Assembly: GCA_002309875.1 (NCBI GenBank)
Contig: DBYM01000011.1
Coordinates: 18,360-31,698, forward strand
From: Cyanobacteria bacterium UBA1186
GTDB lineage: Bacteria > Cyanobacteriota > Vampirovibrionia > Gastranaerophilales > Gastranaerophilaceae
DNA length: 13,339 bases
Direction of reading: 5' to 3'
Shown here in pieces: positions 1 through 5,578 of this stretch (within the stretch, counting starts at the first letter, position 1; every line of letters starts with the position of its first letter). Both the position numbers and the translations under genes were made by a program. Below the pieces are notes generated by a model. The model had not been told where the DNA came from. It worked only from the letters and a program-made list of their open reading frames with translations, and made no database searches.

Positions 1-530
1 GCCGAGCCTACTGCCAAATCTTTGGCATATTCTTTGGTGACGTCCATTTTTGTACCGCCAATCAGCACTCCCGTGCCATCTTCAGTTTTAATAAGTGCGG
101 TTATCGGTATTTGAGTACCGTACGGAGTATTTATCTGGGTAAATCTTACGCATAATTTACCGTTCATGCTGCCATGCTTAGCCTTGGAAACTTCAATTAC
201 GGTACCTACAATAGTGCTTCCCGCAGGAGCAATAAGTTTTCCTCCGTAATTAAAATCGCTTCCCAAAACCAGGCTGACCTGCTGTCCGAGAGTCGAATAT
301 TCCGATGATATAGGAGCCGTAAGCATAGCACCTACGGACGTTCCGGCAGGCACCATAACGACACTTCCTTTTAGTGTATTATTCTGCGGATAAACAGCCT
401 GAGGCTGCACCCCGCCGTTATAAACAGGCTGAACCTGAGCCGGAGTATAATTATAATTACTGCCGGCCATTGCCATATTCAAAGGCAACAGCGCCGATAA
501 CAACAATAATGCTATAGACTTCTTATTCAC
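1..530 (-). CDS. Secreted protein with TrbI/VirB10-like domain, partial (3' end beyond window)
   Basis: An open frame of 176 complete codons starts at a GTG (528-530) and stays open to the left edge, so the C-terminus is missing. GTG is chosen because a strong double Shine-Dalgarno site lies just upstream and the frame opens with a classic signal peptide: a basic start, a Leu/Ala core (about residues 5-20) and a likely cut after Ala-Met-Ala at residue 22. A low-complexity Gln/Pro/Tyr/Asn linker follows (about 24-52), then a beta-rich domain with VPAGT (60-64), APAGS (101-105) and IPITA (141-145). This aligns almost without gaps with the upstream gene at 579..1157, so the two are paralogues. 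The spaced PAG / P-x-GS-x-x-x-G / P-x-G pattern resembles the C-terminal domain of TrbI/VirB10. No other conjugation gene is present, so an envelope structural role is more likely than DNA transfer. The function is unknown. A promoter of its own overlaps the stop codon of the upstream gene. Confidence 0.8.
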   Translation of the reverse strand, partial: MNKKSIALLLLSALLPLNMAMAGSNYNYTPAQVQPVYNGGVQPQAVYPQNNTLKGSVVMVPAGTSVGAMLTAPISSEYSTLGQQVSLVLGSDFNYGGKLIAPAGSTIVGTVIEVSKAKHGSMNGKLCVRFTQINTPYGTQIPITALIKTEDGTGVLIGGTKMDVTKEYAKDLAVGS

Positions 531-538
531 TTAAGAAT

Positions 539-549
539 CTCCTCTCCTT
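539..549 (-). promoter_or_regulatory. Double Shine-Dalgarno site for the GTG-start gene
   Basis: On the minus strand the sequence reads AAGGAGAGGAG, two overlapping anti-16S matches. The proximal GGAG (542-539) sits 8 nt from the GTG at 530. This supports translation from the GTG rather than from an internal ATG. Confidence 0.75.
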
Positions 550-554
550 ATAAT

Positions 555-582
555 ATTTTATTATCTATTCCTTATTTGTCAA
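555..582 (-). promoter_or_regulatory. Sigma70-type promoter overlapping the upstream stop codon
   Basis: A perfect -35 box TTGACA (582-577) is followed after 16 bases by TAAAAT (560-555, five of six consensus matches). The -35 box overlaps the TGA stop of the preceding gene (581-579). Transcription would begin near 548, giving a leader of under 20 nt that contains the proximal Shine-Dalgarno. The GTG-start gene can therefore be transcribed independently of its operon neighbours. Confidence 0.65.
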
Positions 583-1157
583 TTTATTACGGTATGTGTC
601 ATATTGATAGGCTCTACGAGCACCATCGTCAGGTTGGCTCCCGAAGATATCGTAACATGCTGGCCCATTTTTCTTTGCTCACCGGGAACATACTGCAATA
701 CACCATAGGCTCTGAACATTGTCCATCTTTGGTAATGCGGAACTCTGCGATAAGATAAAGGTGCCGTTAACTCGCCCCCGATTTTGTTATCATTCGCACT
801 ATATATGTACGCTTTTATCGGAATTTCATATCCGTCAGGAAGGTACATTTTATTGATAAAAACCTTCATCGCCGCATTTGTCCCTCTGACAGGCTCATTC
901 TTCTTTTCAATATATCCCTTCAGTTTGGAGCCGCTCGGAAGTACATTTTTATCAAACAAATAAATATCGTTCGTGGTAACAAAATTTAAAGGCTCACCTT
1001 CCTCAGTGTAAGCAGTTGAAAATTCCTGTAAAGACATAATCGGAATGTGATACCCCGCAGGAATCTTAAATTCGTCATAATCACGCAGAGAAAGTTCGGA
1101 CGCAAAACATGCTCCGAATATAAGTGCCGCAAATATTGTAAATATTCTTTTTAACAT
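579..1157 (-). CDS. Secreted or lipid-anchored TrbI/VirB10-like domain protein (paralogue of the next gene)
   Basis: A complete protein of 192 residues. The N-terminus is an export signal (about 1-19). It could be cut by signal peptidase I near Phe-Ala-Ser; Cys17 in FGAC is a poor lipobox, so lipidation is possible but doubtful. The mature domain has IPAG (32-35), LPSGSKLKG (73-81), PDGYEIPIKA (107-116) and IGG (126-128), in the same order and spacing as the paralogue at 1..530. The end carries a GQHVTISSGANL stretch typical of beta-strand-rich envelope proteins. The P-x-GS-x-x-x-G and PDG pattern resembles the TrbI/VirB10 C-terminal fold, but this is pattern recognition, not a proven assignment. 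It lies 38 nt after the serine protease gene on the same strand. No Shine-Dalgarno is visible; instead a near-consensus promoter ends 7 nt before the ATG. The function is unknown. Confidence 0.8.
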   Translation of the reverse strand: MLKRIFTIFAALIFGACFASELSLRDYDEFKIPAGYHIPIMSLQEFSTAYTEEGEPLNFVTTNDIYLFDKNVLPSGSKLKGYIEKKNEPVRGTNAAMKVFINKMYLPDGYEIPIKAYIYSANDNKIGGELTAPLSYRRVPHYQRWTMFRAYGVLQYVPGEQRKMGQHVTISSGANLTMVLVEPINMTHTVIN

Positions 1158-1164
1158 ACTTATA

Positions 1165-1192
1165 ATTATAATGTTTATTGAAAAAATGTAAA
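1165..1192 (-). promoter_or_regulatory. Near-consensus promoter abutting the start codon (predicted leaderless transcript)
   Basis: TTTACA (1192-1187, five of six matches) and a perfect TATAAT (1170-1165) are separated by 16 bases. Only 7 bases lie between the -10 box and the ATG at 1157, so the expected transcription start is at or within a base or two of the start codon. No Shine-Dalgarno exists in this gap. The element sits just after the protease stop codon (1196-1198). Confidence 0.6.
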
Positions 1193-1195
1193 TAA

Positions 1196-1843
1196 TTAAA
1201 TGGAATCAATCTCTTTCAAATATTCCTTAACCGAATTAATAGGTATTGCAAAACCTATACCAATATTGGAAATGTTGTTATCAGGATTATATATTGCCTG
1301 ATTTATGCCGATTATTTCGCCTTTTTTGTTTAACAAAGGGCCGCCCGATGAGCCGGGATTTATTGCCGCATCGGTTTGAATTCTGTTTTTGGCATAATCT
1401 ATTCTTGATATAATCCCCTGAGTCAAAGTACCGTTAAAACCAAACGGATTTCCGATTGCAAGCACCTTTTGCCCTACTTTGATTTTCTCGGAATTCCCGA
1501 GTTTTACGGTTTTAAGTTTCAGTGGTGTATCTATCTTCAAAAGAGCGATATCTTTGTTTTCGCCAAGTTTATGTATAACTTTTGCCTCGTAATTTTGGCC
1601 GTTAAACATGGTAATCAAAACATTCTGACCGATATCAATGACATGAGCACTTGTCAAAATTATACCTTTTTTATCAATTATGCACCCCGTCCCGCAGGAA
1701 ATTCCGTTTTTTAACTGTGAATCCACGCAAACAATTGCAGGATTTATCTTCCTGTAAATCGATGTGATTGCACGTTCTTCACTCCCAAACGCAAATACGG
1801 GTAACGATTGAATAAATAACAGTATCAGCAGCGTTTTCTTCAT
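1196..1843 (-). CDS. Secreted trypsin-like serine protease (HtrA/DegP-type catalytic domain, no PDZ)
   Basis: 215 residues with a signal peptide (about 1-20: basic start, Leu/Ile core, FAFG end), so it should act in the periplasm or beyond. The S1C/HtrA catalytic domain is intact. His67 lies in TSAHVID, Asp98 in NKDIALLKI and Ser166 in NPGSSGGPL. The GNPFG segment (131-135) and the GIGFAIPI segment near the C-terminus are also typical of the family. The protein ends right after the protease domain. DegP, DegQ and DegS have one or two PDZ domains there, so this is a minimal, PDZ-less form. Such enzymes cleave exposed or misfolded envelope proteins, or process a dedicated partner. It is the first gene of a three-gene minus-strand run with two TrbI/VirB10-like proteins, which makes those possible substrates or clients (inference). 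Three cysteines (39, 50, 54) could form an extracytoplasmic disulfide. No Shine-Dalgarno precedes the ATG. Confidence 0.9.
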   Translation of the reverse strand: MKKTLLILLFIQSLPVFAFGSEERAITSIYRKINPAIVCVDSQLKNGISCGTGCIIDKKGIILTSAHVIDIGQNVLITMFNGQNYEAKVIHKLGENKDIALLKIDTPLKLKTVKLGNSEKIKVGQKVLAIGNPFGFNGTLTQGIISRIDYAKNRIQTDAAINPGSSGGPLLNKKGEIIGINQAIYNPDNNISNIGIGFAIPINSVKEYLKEIDSI

Positions 1844-1849
1844 ACATAA

Positions 1850-1878
1850 ATATTTCTACATCATGAGGTCTAACTCAA
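1850..1878 (-). promoter_or_regulatory. Possible promoter of the protease operon
   Basis: TTGAGT (1878-1873) and AAATAT (1855-1850) are 17 bases apart, and the -10-like box lies 6 bases before the ATG at 1843. The -10 match is only moderate in AT-rich DNA. If real, it would also give a leaderless mRNA. Other -10 placements in this divergent region are possible. Confidence 0.35.
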
Positions 1879-1901
1879 TTACACAGATTACCATAATCCT
1901 G

Positions 1902-1930
1902 TTGCCAGAGTTTCGGGTTTAATGTATAAT
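1902..1930 (+). promoter_or_regulatory. Strong sigma70-type promoter for ycf23 and thioredoxin
   Basis: TTGCCA (1902-1907), a 17-base spacer and a perfect TATAAT (1925-1930). Transcription should start near 1937, leaving a leader of about 34 nt before the ATG at 1971. The upstream in-frame ATG at 1929 overlaps the -10 box and so cannot be in the transcript. Confidence 0.75.
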
Positions 1931-1958
1931 GAACGGGAAATTTAAAACAGACAGAAAG

Positions 1959-1964
1959 AAGGAG
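1959..1964 (+). promoter_or_regulatory. Shine-Dalgarno site fixing the ycf23 start
   Basis: AAGGAG lies 6 nt before the ATG at 1971. Together with the promoter position it rejects the longer frame beginning at 1929. Confidence 0.85.
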
Positions 1965-1970
1965 AATATT

Positions 1971-2726
1971 ATGTCAAGAATTGAAAGTTTTAAAGAAGCA
2001 TTAAGCGAAAAGAAAGCAGTTAAAATTATTGCAGGTATAGATAATTTTAATATTGAAAACGTAAAAAAAGTTGTTAAATCAGCAGAAGCGGCAGGAGCAA
2101 ATGCAGTAGATATCTGCGCTGCACCTGAAATCATTTCAGAAGTGCGTTCTATGACTGACATGCCGATTTTTGTATCATCAATAAATCCGGAAGAACTTAT
2201 GCATGCTGTTGCTCTCGGAGCCGATGCAATTGAACTCGGAAACTTTGATGCACTTTATAAAAAAGGTATCAGCCTGACTTCGGCTCAAGTTCTCAATTTG
2301 GCAAAAAGAACAATGGAATTAACATCTGATTACAACGTATTCTTCTGCGTTACTATTCCGGGAGAATTGGAAATCGGAGAACAAATCGACCTTGCAAGAG
2401 AATTGGAAAGCATGGGCGTTGACTTAATTCAAACCGAAGGACACTTCTCTGCAGAGCCGTCTAACGGAGCAAAAGGACTTGTTGAAAGAGCGGAATTAAC
2501 TCTTTCTAACACAATAGAACTTTCAAGAAACATAGATTTGCCGATTATGACAGCAACAGGAATAAATCCTACAACTGCGCCTCTGGCATTTGCCTGCGGA
2601 GCATCTGCAATCGGCTGCGGATCATGCGTGAACAAACTTGACTCAGAACTCTCAATGATAGCAGTATCTAAAAGTTTGGTCGAAATCGCTTCAAAAAACG
2701 CTTCCAAAACTTTGGAATTGGTTTAA
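1971..2726 (+). CDS. ycf23: Ycf23/DUF561 family TIM-barrel-like protein
   Basis: 251 residues, matching the cyanobacterial and plastid Ycf23 (DUF561) family along its length. Hallmarks include the early KIIAGIDNF (18-26), a VDI strand (46-48), the Ala-Gly-Ala-Asp / IELGNFD block (82-93), IQTEG (153-157), a late TATGI strand (194-198), and a terminal GCGSCVNKL phosphate-loop-like turn (215-223). The pattern is that of a HisA/HisF-like (beta/alpha)8 barrel; no reaction is known for the family. Unusual here is a cysteine cluster, Cys209-x6-Cys216-x2-Cys219, at the barrel loop, plus Cys49 and Cys126. The start is set by a strong promoter and Shine-Dalgarno, although the frame extends 14 codons further upstream. 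The thioredoxin-like gene follows after 33 nt and is probably co-transcribed. Ycf23 is the main evidence for a cyanobacterium-related host. Family identification is confident; function is unknown. Confidence 0.85.
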   Translation: MSRIESFKEALSEKKAVKIIAGIDNFNIENVKKVVKSAEAAGANAVDICAAPEIISEVRSMTDMPIFVSSINPEELMHAVALGADAIELGNFDALYKKGISLTSAQVLNLAKRTMELTSDYNVFFCVTIPGELEIGEQIDLARELESMGVDLIQTEGHFSAEPSNGAKGLVERAELTLSNTIELSRNIDLPIMTATGINPTTAPLAFACGASAIGCGSCVNKLDSELSMIAVSKSLVEIASKNASKTLELV

Positions 2727-2759
2727 TTTTGGTAAAGGAAGGGATAAAGGAGAGTTAAA

Positions 2760-3281
2760 ATGTCAGACGAAGAACAAATACAAACAGAAGAAAAGCACTG
2801 TAAATGCAAAATTTTTGCAACTATGGTAGTGTTGTCATTTTTATTTTCCATAGCGGCTTTTATAATGTCTTTTTACGCTTTAAACGGCGGAGAACTTAAT
2901 ATAGGCAGCAATGACAGCGGTAAAATCGTTATATCAAAACAGTATGACAAAGGAAGAAGTTACGCAAAGGCAATAAAAACAAATAAGCCTGTTGTAATGC
3001 TGTTCTACACGGATTGGTGTCAGTATTGCCAAAGATTTATCAAAACATTTGATGCAGTGACAAAAGACTCCAAAATCAAACGTAATTTTGCCGTTGCATA
3101 CGTAAATTGCGAAAAAGAGGAAAGCAGAGCATTAATGAGGGATTTTGACGTTCACGGTTTTCCAACGGTATTCGTATTTGATAACGCAGGCAGAAAATTA
3201 CAACTTGAAAACAGAACATTCTTCAAAGAAGATGCAAAAGATACAATGATTAAGAATATTCTCGGATTCATCGGGGAATAA
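2760..3281 (+). CDS. Membrane-anchored thioredoxin-like protein (WCQYC)
   Basis: 173 residues. A short acidic cytoplasmic tail with a CKC pair (Cys14, Cys16) precedes one transmembrane helix (about 18-41). A spacer and a thioredoxin-fold domain (about 65-173) follow. The redox motif is W86-C87-Q-Y-C90, and the cis-proline is Pro135 in GFPT, so the domain looks catalytically complete. With the N-terminus inside, the thioredoxin domain should face the periplasm, where it could reduce or isomerise disulfides or help cytochrome or cofactor assembly. No DsbD- or CcdA-like electron donor is encoded nearby. The start is supported by AAGGAG at 2747-2752, 7 nt before the ATG. It is the second gene after ycf23 and is followed by a strong hairpin. 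Cys117 in the YVNCEKE segment is outside the active site. The exact thioredoxin subfamily cannot be named from sequence alone. Confidence 0.85.
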   Translation: MSDEEQIQTEEKHCKCKIFATMVVLSFLFSIAAFIMSFYALNGGELNIGSNDSGKIVISKQYDKGRSYAKAIKTNKPVVMLFYTDWCQYCQRFIKTFDAVTKDSKIKRNFAVAYVNCEKEESRALMRDFDVHGFPTVFVFDNAGRKLQLENRTFFKEDAKDTMIKNILGFIGE

Positions 3282-3300
3282 ACTTAACATTACAAAATAG

Positions 3301-3338
3301 TAAATAAGGTAACAACTTAAATGTTGTTACCTTATTTA
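3301..3338 (+). terminator. Perfect 16-bp hairpin, probable transcription terminator
   Basis: The arms at 3301-3316 and 3323-3338 are exactly complementary around the 6-base loop TTAAAT. The right arm is T-rich and runs into TT. It begins 19 bases after the thioredoxin stop, as expected for the end of the ycf23 operon. Only five pairs per stem are G-C and the U-tract is imperfect, so its strength is uncertain. Confidence 0.7.
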
Positions 3339-3369
3339 TTAAGAAATGTAAATTGTCGCCTTCATGCGG

Positions 3370-3398
3370 TTTAATTGGGTATAGCAATGTTATATAAT
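3370..3398 (+). promoter_or_regulatory. Promoter 8 nt before the start of the 72-residue gene (predicted leaderless)
   Basis: TTTAAT (3370-3375), a 17-base spacer and a perfect TATAAT (3393-3398). The ATG at 3407 follows after 8 bases, so the mRNA would begin at or within about two bases of the start codon. No Shine-Dalgarno is present. Confidence 0.5.
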
Positions 3399-3406
3399 AT
3401 AGTTAT

Positions 3407-3625
3407 ATGTATATTGTTAAGAATCTGAAGGACTATGATTTGTCCCTCAAGCAAAGGATTTTTGCAGGCTACATTAAGGATAATGTCGATTCTTATGTTT
3501 GTTACGAAAAAATCACAAATCGAATGGCTTTAAGAAGTTACTTTGCAGCGGACAACATCTATGATATTTACACAACGGCTATCGCAGACCCTCGTTTATT
3601 ATTAAGAAGAGCGATGGCAGGTTAA
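3407..3625 (+). CDS. Hypothetical 72-residue protein
   Basis: A short soluble protein with no signal peptide or membrane segment. It has a Lys/Tyr-rich first half (DLSLKQRIF, 11-19; two tyrosines around Cys32) and ends with an arginine-rich helix (PRLLLRRAMAG, 62-72). I do not recognise a family. Support for it being real comes from its own TATAAT promoter, its place between a terminator and the next gene's ribosome site, and amino-acid use like the neighbours. There is no Shine-Dalgarno; the start depends on leaderless or SD-independent initiation. It is separated from the next gene by 52 nt. Confidence 0.6.
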   Translation: MYIVKNLKDYDLSLKQRIFAGYIKDNVDSYVCYEKITNRMALRSYFAADNIYDIYTTAIADPRLLLRRAMAG

Positions 3626-3677
3626 TTTTGTTGTTCACAAATTTCTTTTATGTGATATCCTTGTAACGGAGGGTATC

Positions 3678-4304
3678 GTGAAATATTTTGTTTTAATAAT
3701 TTCTATATTAGTACTGGGGTGCGGGCTCTGTTTAGCAAAATCAAATAAACAGGAATTCCAGTATGTCAAATTTAACGGGGCAAAATTCACCTTGTTTTAC
3801 AGCACCAAGAGCAAAGAACTCGGAAGTTACATCAACGAATATTACAAGAAAAATCAGACTTACACGACGTGGAATGAGTTGATTGCGCTTCATCACTATC
3901 CTAATGCCTATTCGCCAATTGACCAGGCAAAAGAATTCAGGACATATCTGCAGGAGCAGGGGGTCCCTTCAGAACTGAATATTGATGAGAAGCACAACAG
4001 TGCGACTCTCGATTTTATAATTATTTCTCAGCAAAAACGTCCTATTCTTTTGGAATTTAACATATTCAGATTTGCTAAGAGTCCCAAATGCGGCTCTATC
4101 GGATTCCAATATGCTAAAAGATACAAGATTAACAATGCTTTGGAAATTAACAAATTTAAGAAAACAATAGAAAAAGAACGTAAAAAATATATTAAAAAGT
4201 TCAAAAAAGTAAATGTACCCGAATTGATTTACGAAGAAATTGATAAGGGCAAATATCAAAGACATGAAGGTATTGTCGAAAATAATGACGATATACTCGG
4301 GTAG
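3678..4304 (+). CDS. Uncharacterised secreted protein, GTG start
   Basis: 208 residues starting at GTG, supported by GGAGG at 3668-3672, 5 nt upstream. Residues 1-20 form a signal peptide. Cleavage by signal peptidase I after Cys-Leu-Ala is likely; the LGC at 13-15 is a weak lipobox. The mature part has a W-x-E-L-I-x-L-H-H-Y segment (65-74), a beta region with LDFIIIS (111-117) and LLEFNIFRF (124-132), and a single late cysteine (138). A strongly basic helix (about 158-178) and an acidic tail follow. I do not recognise the family. The TW-N-E-L / H-H-Y block recalls small periplasmic proteins in which a W-x-E-hydrophobic motif follows a Tyr-rich stretch, but no function follows from this. It directly precedes the efflux operon (56 nt gap), yet a separate promoter lies between them, so co-regulation is uncertain. 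A weak TTGTTC(16)TGATAT pair at 3631-3658 could be its promoter. Confidence 0.75.
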   Translation: MKYFVLIISILVLGCGLCLAKSNKQEFQYVKFNGAKFTLFYSTKSKELGSYINEYYKKNQTYTTWNELIALHHYPNAYSPIDQAKEFRTYLQEQGVPSELNIDEKHNSATLDFIIISQQKRPILLEFNIFRFAKSPKCGSIGFQYAKRYKINNALEINKFKKTIEKERKKYIKKFKKVNVPELIYEEIDKGKYQRHEGIVENNDDILG

Positions 4305-4308
4305 CGTA

Positions 4309-4337
4309 TTGACTATAAATACTTACCGTATTTGAAT
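4309..4337 (+). promoter_or_regulatory. Probable promoter of the RND efflux operon
   Basis: TTGACT (4309-4314, five of six matches) and TTGAAT (4332-4337, four of six) are 17 bases apart. The pair lies between the stop of the secreted-protein gene and the adaptor ATG at 4361. No obvious operator palindrome is visible, and no regulator gene (TetR, MarR or two-component) lies in the window. Confidence 0.45.
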
Positions 4338-4360
4338 ATATCTTAACCGACGGAGAGGGC

Positions 4361-5563
4361 ATGAGAAAAAACATAATAATAATTGTCAGCATAATAATTG
4401 CATTGGTTCTCGGAAGAATGCTGATTTCGCATATAAACAAAGTAAATACGGGGAAACAAAGAAGATCAGCAGCAGTTCCTGCCGTAACCGTTGAAACGGT
4501 TGGAACAGCGAATGTTCAGAAACAATATGAAGCAAATGCCAGAGTTATGGCAAAATATCGTGTTGAAGTTCTTGCCCGAATAAACGGCTATCTCACCAAA
4601 AGTTATTTCAAAGAAGGTGATTACGTTAAGGCAGGACAAATCCTTTTTGAAATTGAGCCTCAGGAATACATATATGCCGCAAGCAGAGCCAAAGCGAATT
4701 TGGACAATATCCGCTCACAGTCCGACTATTACGACAAGCAACTTGCACGTTATAAAGAACTTGTACAGGAAGATTTTGTTGCAAAATCCGATTATGACAA
4801 TGTTTTGGCGCAAAGAAACGCATACAGTGCACAGGTTGAAAGTGCAACAAGCGCATACAGAGATGCTCAGAGAAACTTAGGGTACACAAAAGTTAAGGCT
4901 CCTGTTGACGGCAGAGTCGGTATTATAGACGTAACCGTAGGAAACTATGTTACGACCGCAAGCGGACCTTTGACAACAATAAACAGTTCAAACCCTATAT
5001 ATGTAACATTCCCGCTTGATTCAAAAGACTATGCCGATTTGGTTAAAGTTGACGGCGGAGCAAATGTTACAAGAACGGTAGAATACATCTTCAGCACCGG
5101 AGATACATATAAAATCAAGGGCGTTCAGGATTTCTATGACAACAAAATTGACGAAACAACAGGTACTATAACACTCAGAGCCACTTTTGAGAACCCGAAT
5201 GACGAATTACTTCAGGGCGATTTCGGAAGAATAAAAATTTATTCAAATAATAAAGCAGAAGTTCCCGTAGTACCTCAAAGCGCAACAATGGAAAACCAGG
5301 AAGGCCTTTATGTATATATATTGGACTCCGACAATATTCCAAGAATGTCTTATATCAAAACCGCAGGGACGGTTGATACAAATTGGATTGTAAAAGAGGG
5401 TGTTAAAGAAGGTGACAGGATTGTCGCAACAGGCATGCAAAAGGTTATACCGGGGAGCACGGTAAGAATTGTTAAGAATGACACGGATACTCATTCTCAA
5501 AACAAAAAGCCGAATATCTTCGCAAGATGCATCAACAAGTTAAAGAAGATATTCAAAAATTAA
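4361..5563 (+). CDS. RND efflux periplasmic adaptor (membrane fusion protein, AcrA/MexA type)
   Basis: 400 residues, the usual AcrA/MexA length. It links the inner-membrane pump to the outer-membrane channel. One hydrophobic N-terminal helix (about 4-24) has no lipobox cysteine, so it is an uncleaved anchor rather than the lipoprotein anchor of AcrA. The first half of the lipoyl domain is around 62-99, with the G-D-Y-V-K-x-G-Q-I-L signature (86-95). A coiled-coil hairpin spans about 102-172, and the second lipoyl half follows (about 176-210, APVDGRVG). A beta-barrel and a membrane-proximal domain complete the fold. After these comes a Lys-rich tail with a short amphipathic helix (last 15 residues), an unusual extra that might contact the membrane. 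GGAG at 4352-4355 supports the ATG. The pump gene follows after 15 nt. The substrate cannot be told from sequence. Confidence 0.93.
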   Translation: MRKNIIIIVSIIIALVLGRMLISHINKVNTGKQRRSAAVPAVTVETVGTANVQKQYEANARVMAKYRVEVLARINGYLTKSYFKEGDYVKAGQILFEIEPQEYIYAASRAKANLDNIRSQSDYYDKQLARYKELVQEDFVAKSDYDNVLAQRNAYSAQVESATSAYRDAQRNLGYTKVKAPVDGRVGIIDVTVGNYVTTASGPLTTINSSNPIYVTFPLDSKDYADLVKVDGGANVTRTVEYIFSTGDTYKIKGVQDFYDNKIDETTGTITLRATFENPNDELLQGDFGRIKIYSNNKAEVPVVPQSATMENQEGLYVYILDSDNIPRMSYIKTAGTVDTNWIVKEGVKEGDRIVATGMQKVIPGSTVRIVKNDTDTHSQNKKPNIFARCINKLKKIFKN

Positions 5564-5578
5564 ACACAGGGAAATATA

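Noticed and set aside
1..1157. Part of a type IV secretion or conjugation locus, because of the VirB10/TrbI-like pattern
   Set aside because: No ATPase, relaxase, pilin or other VirB/Trb gene is present, and the proteins have cleavable signals and small size unlike VirB10.
1929..1970. Fourteen-codon upstream extension of ycf23 starting at the ATG at 1929
   Set aside because: The ATG overlaps the TATAAT box, has no ribosome site, and the added residues are unlike the family; the ATG at 1971 has AAGGAG at 6 nt.
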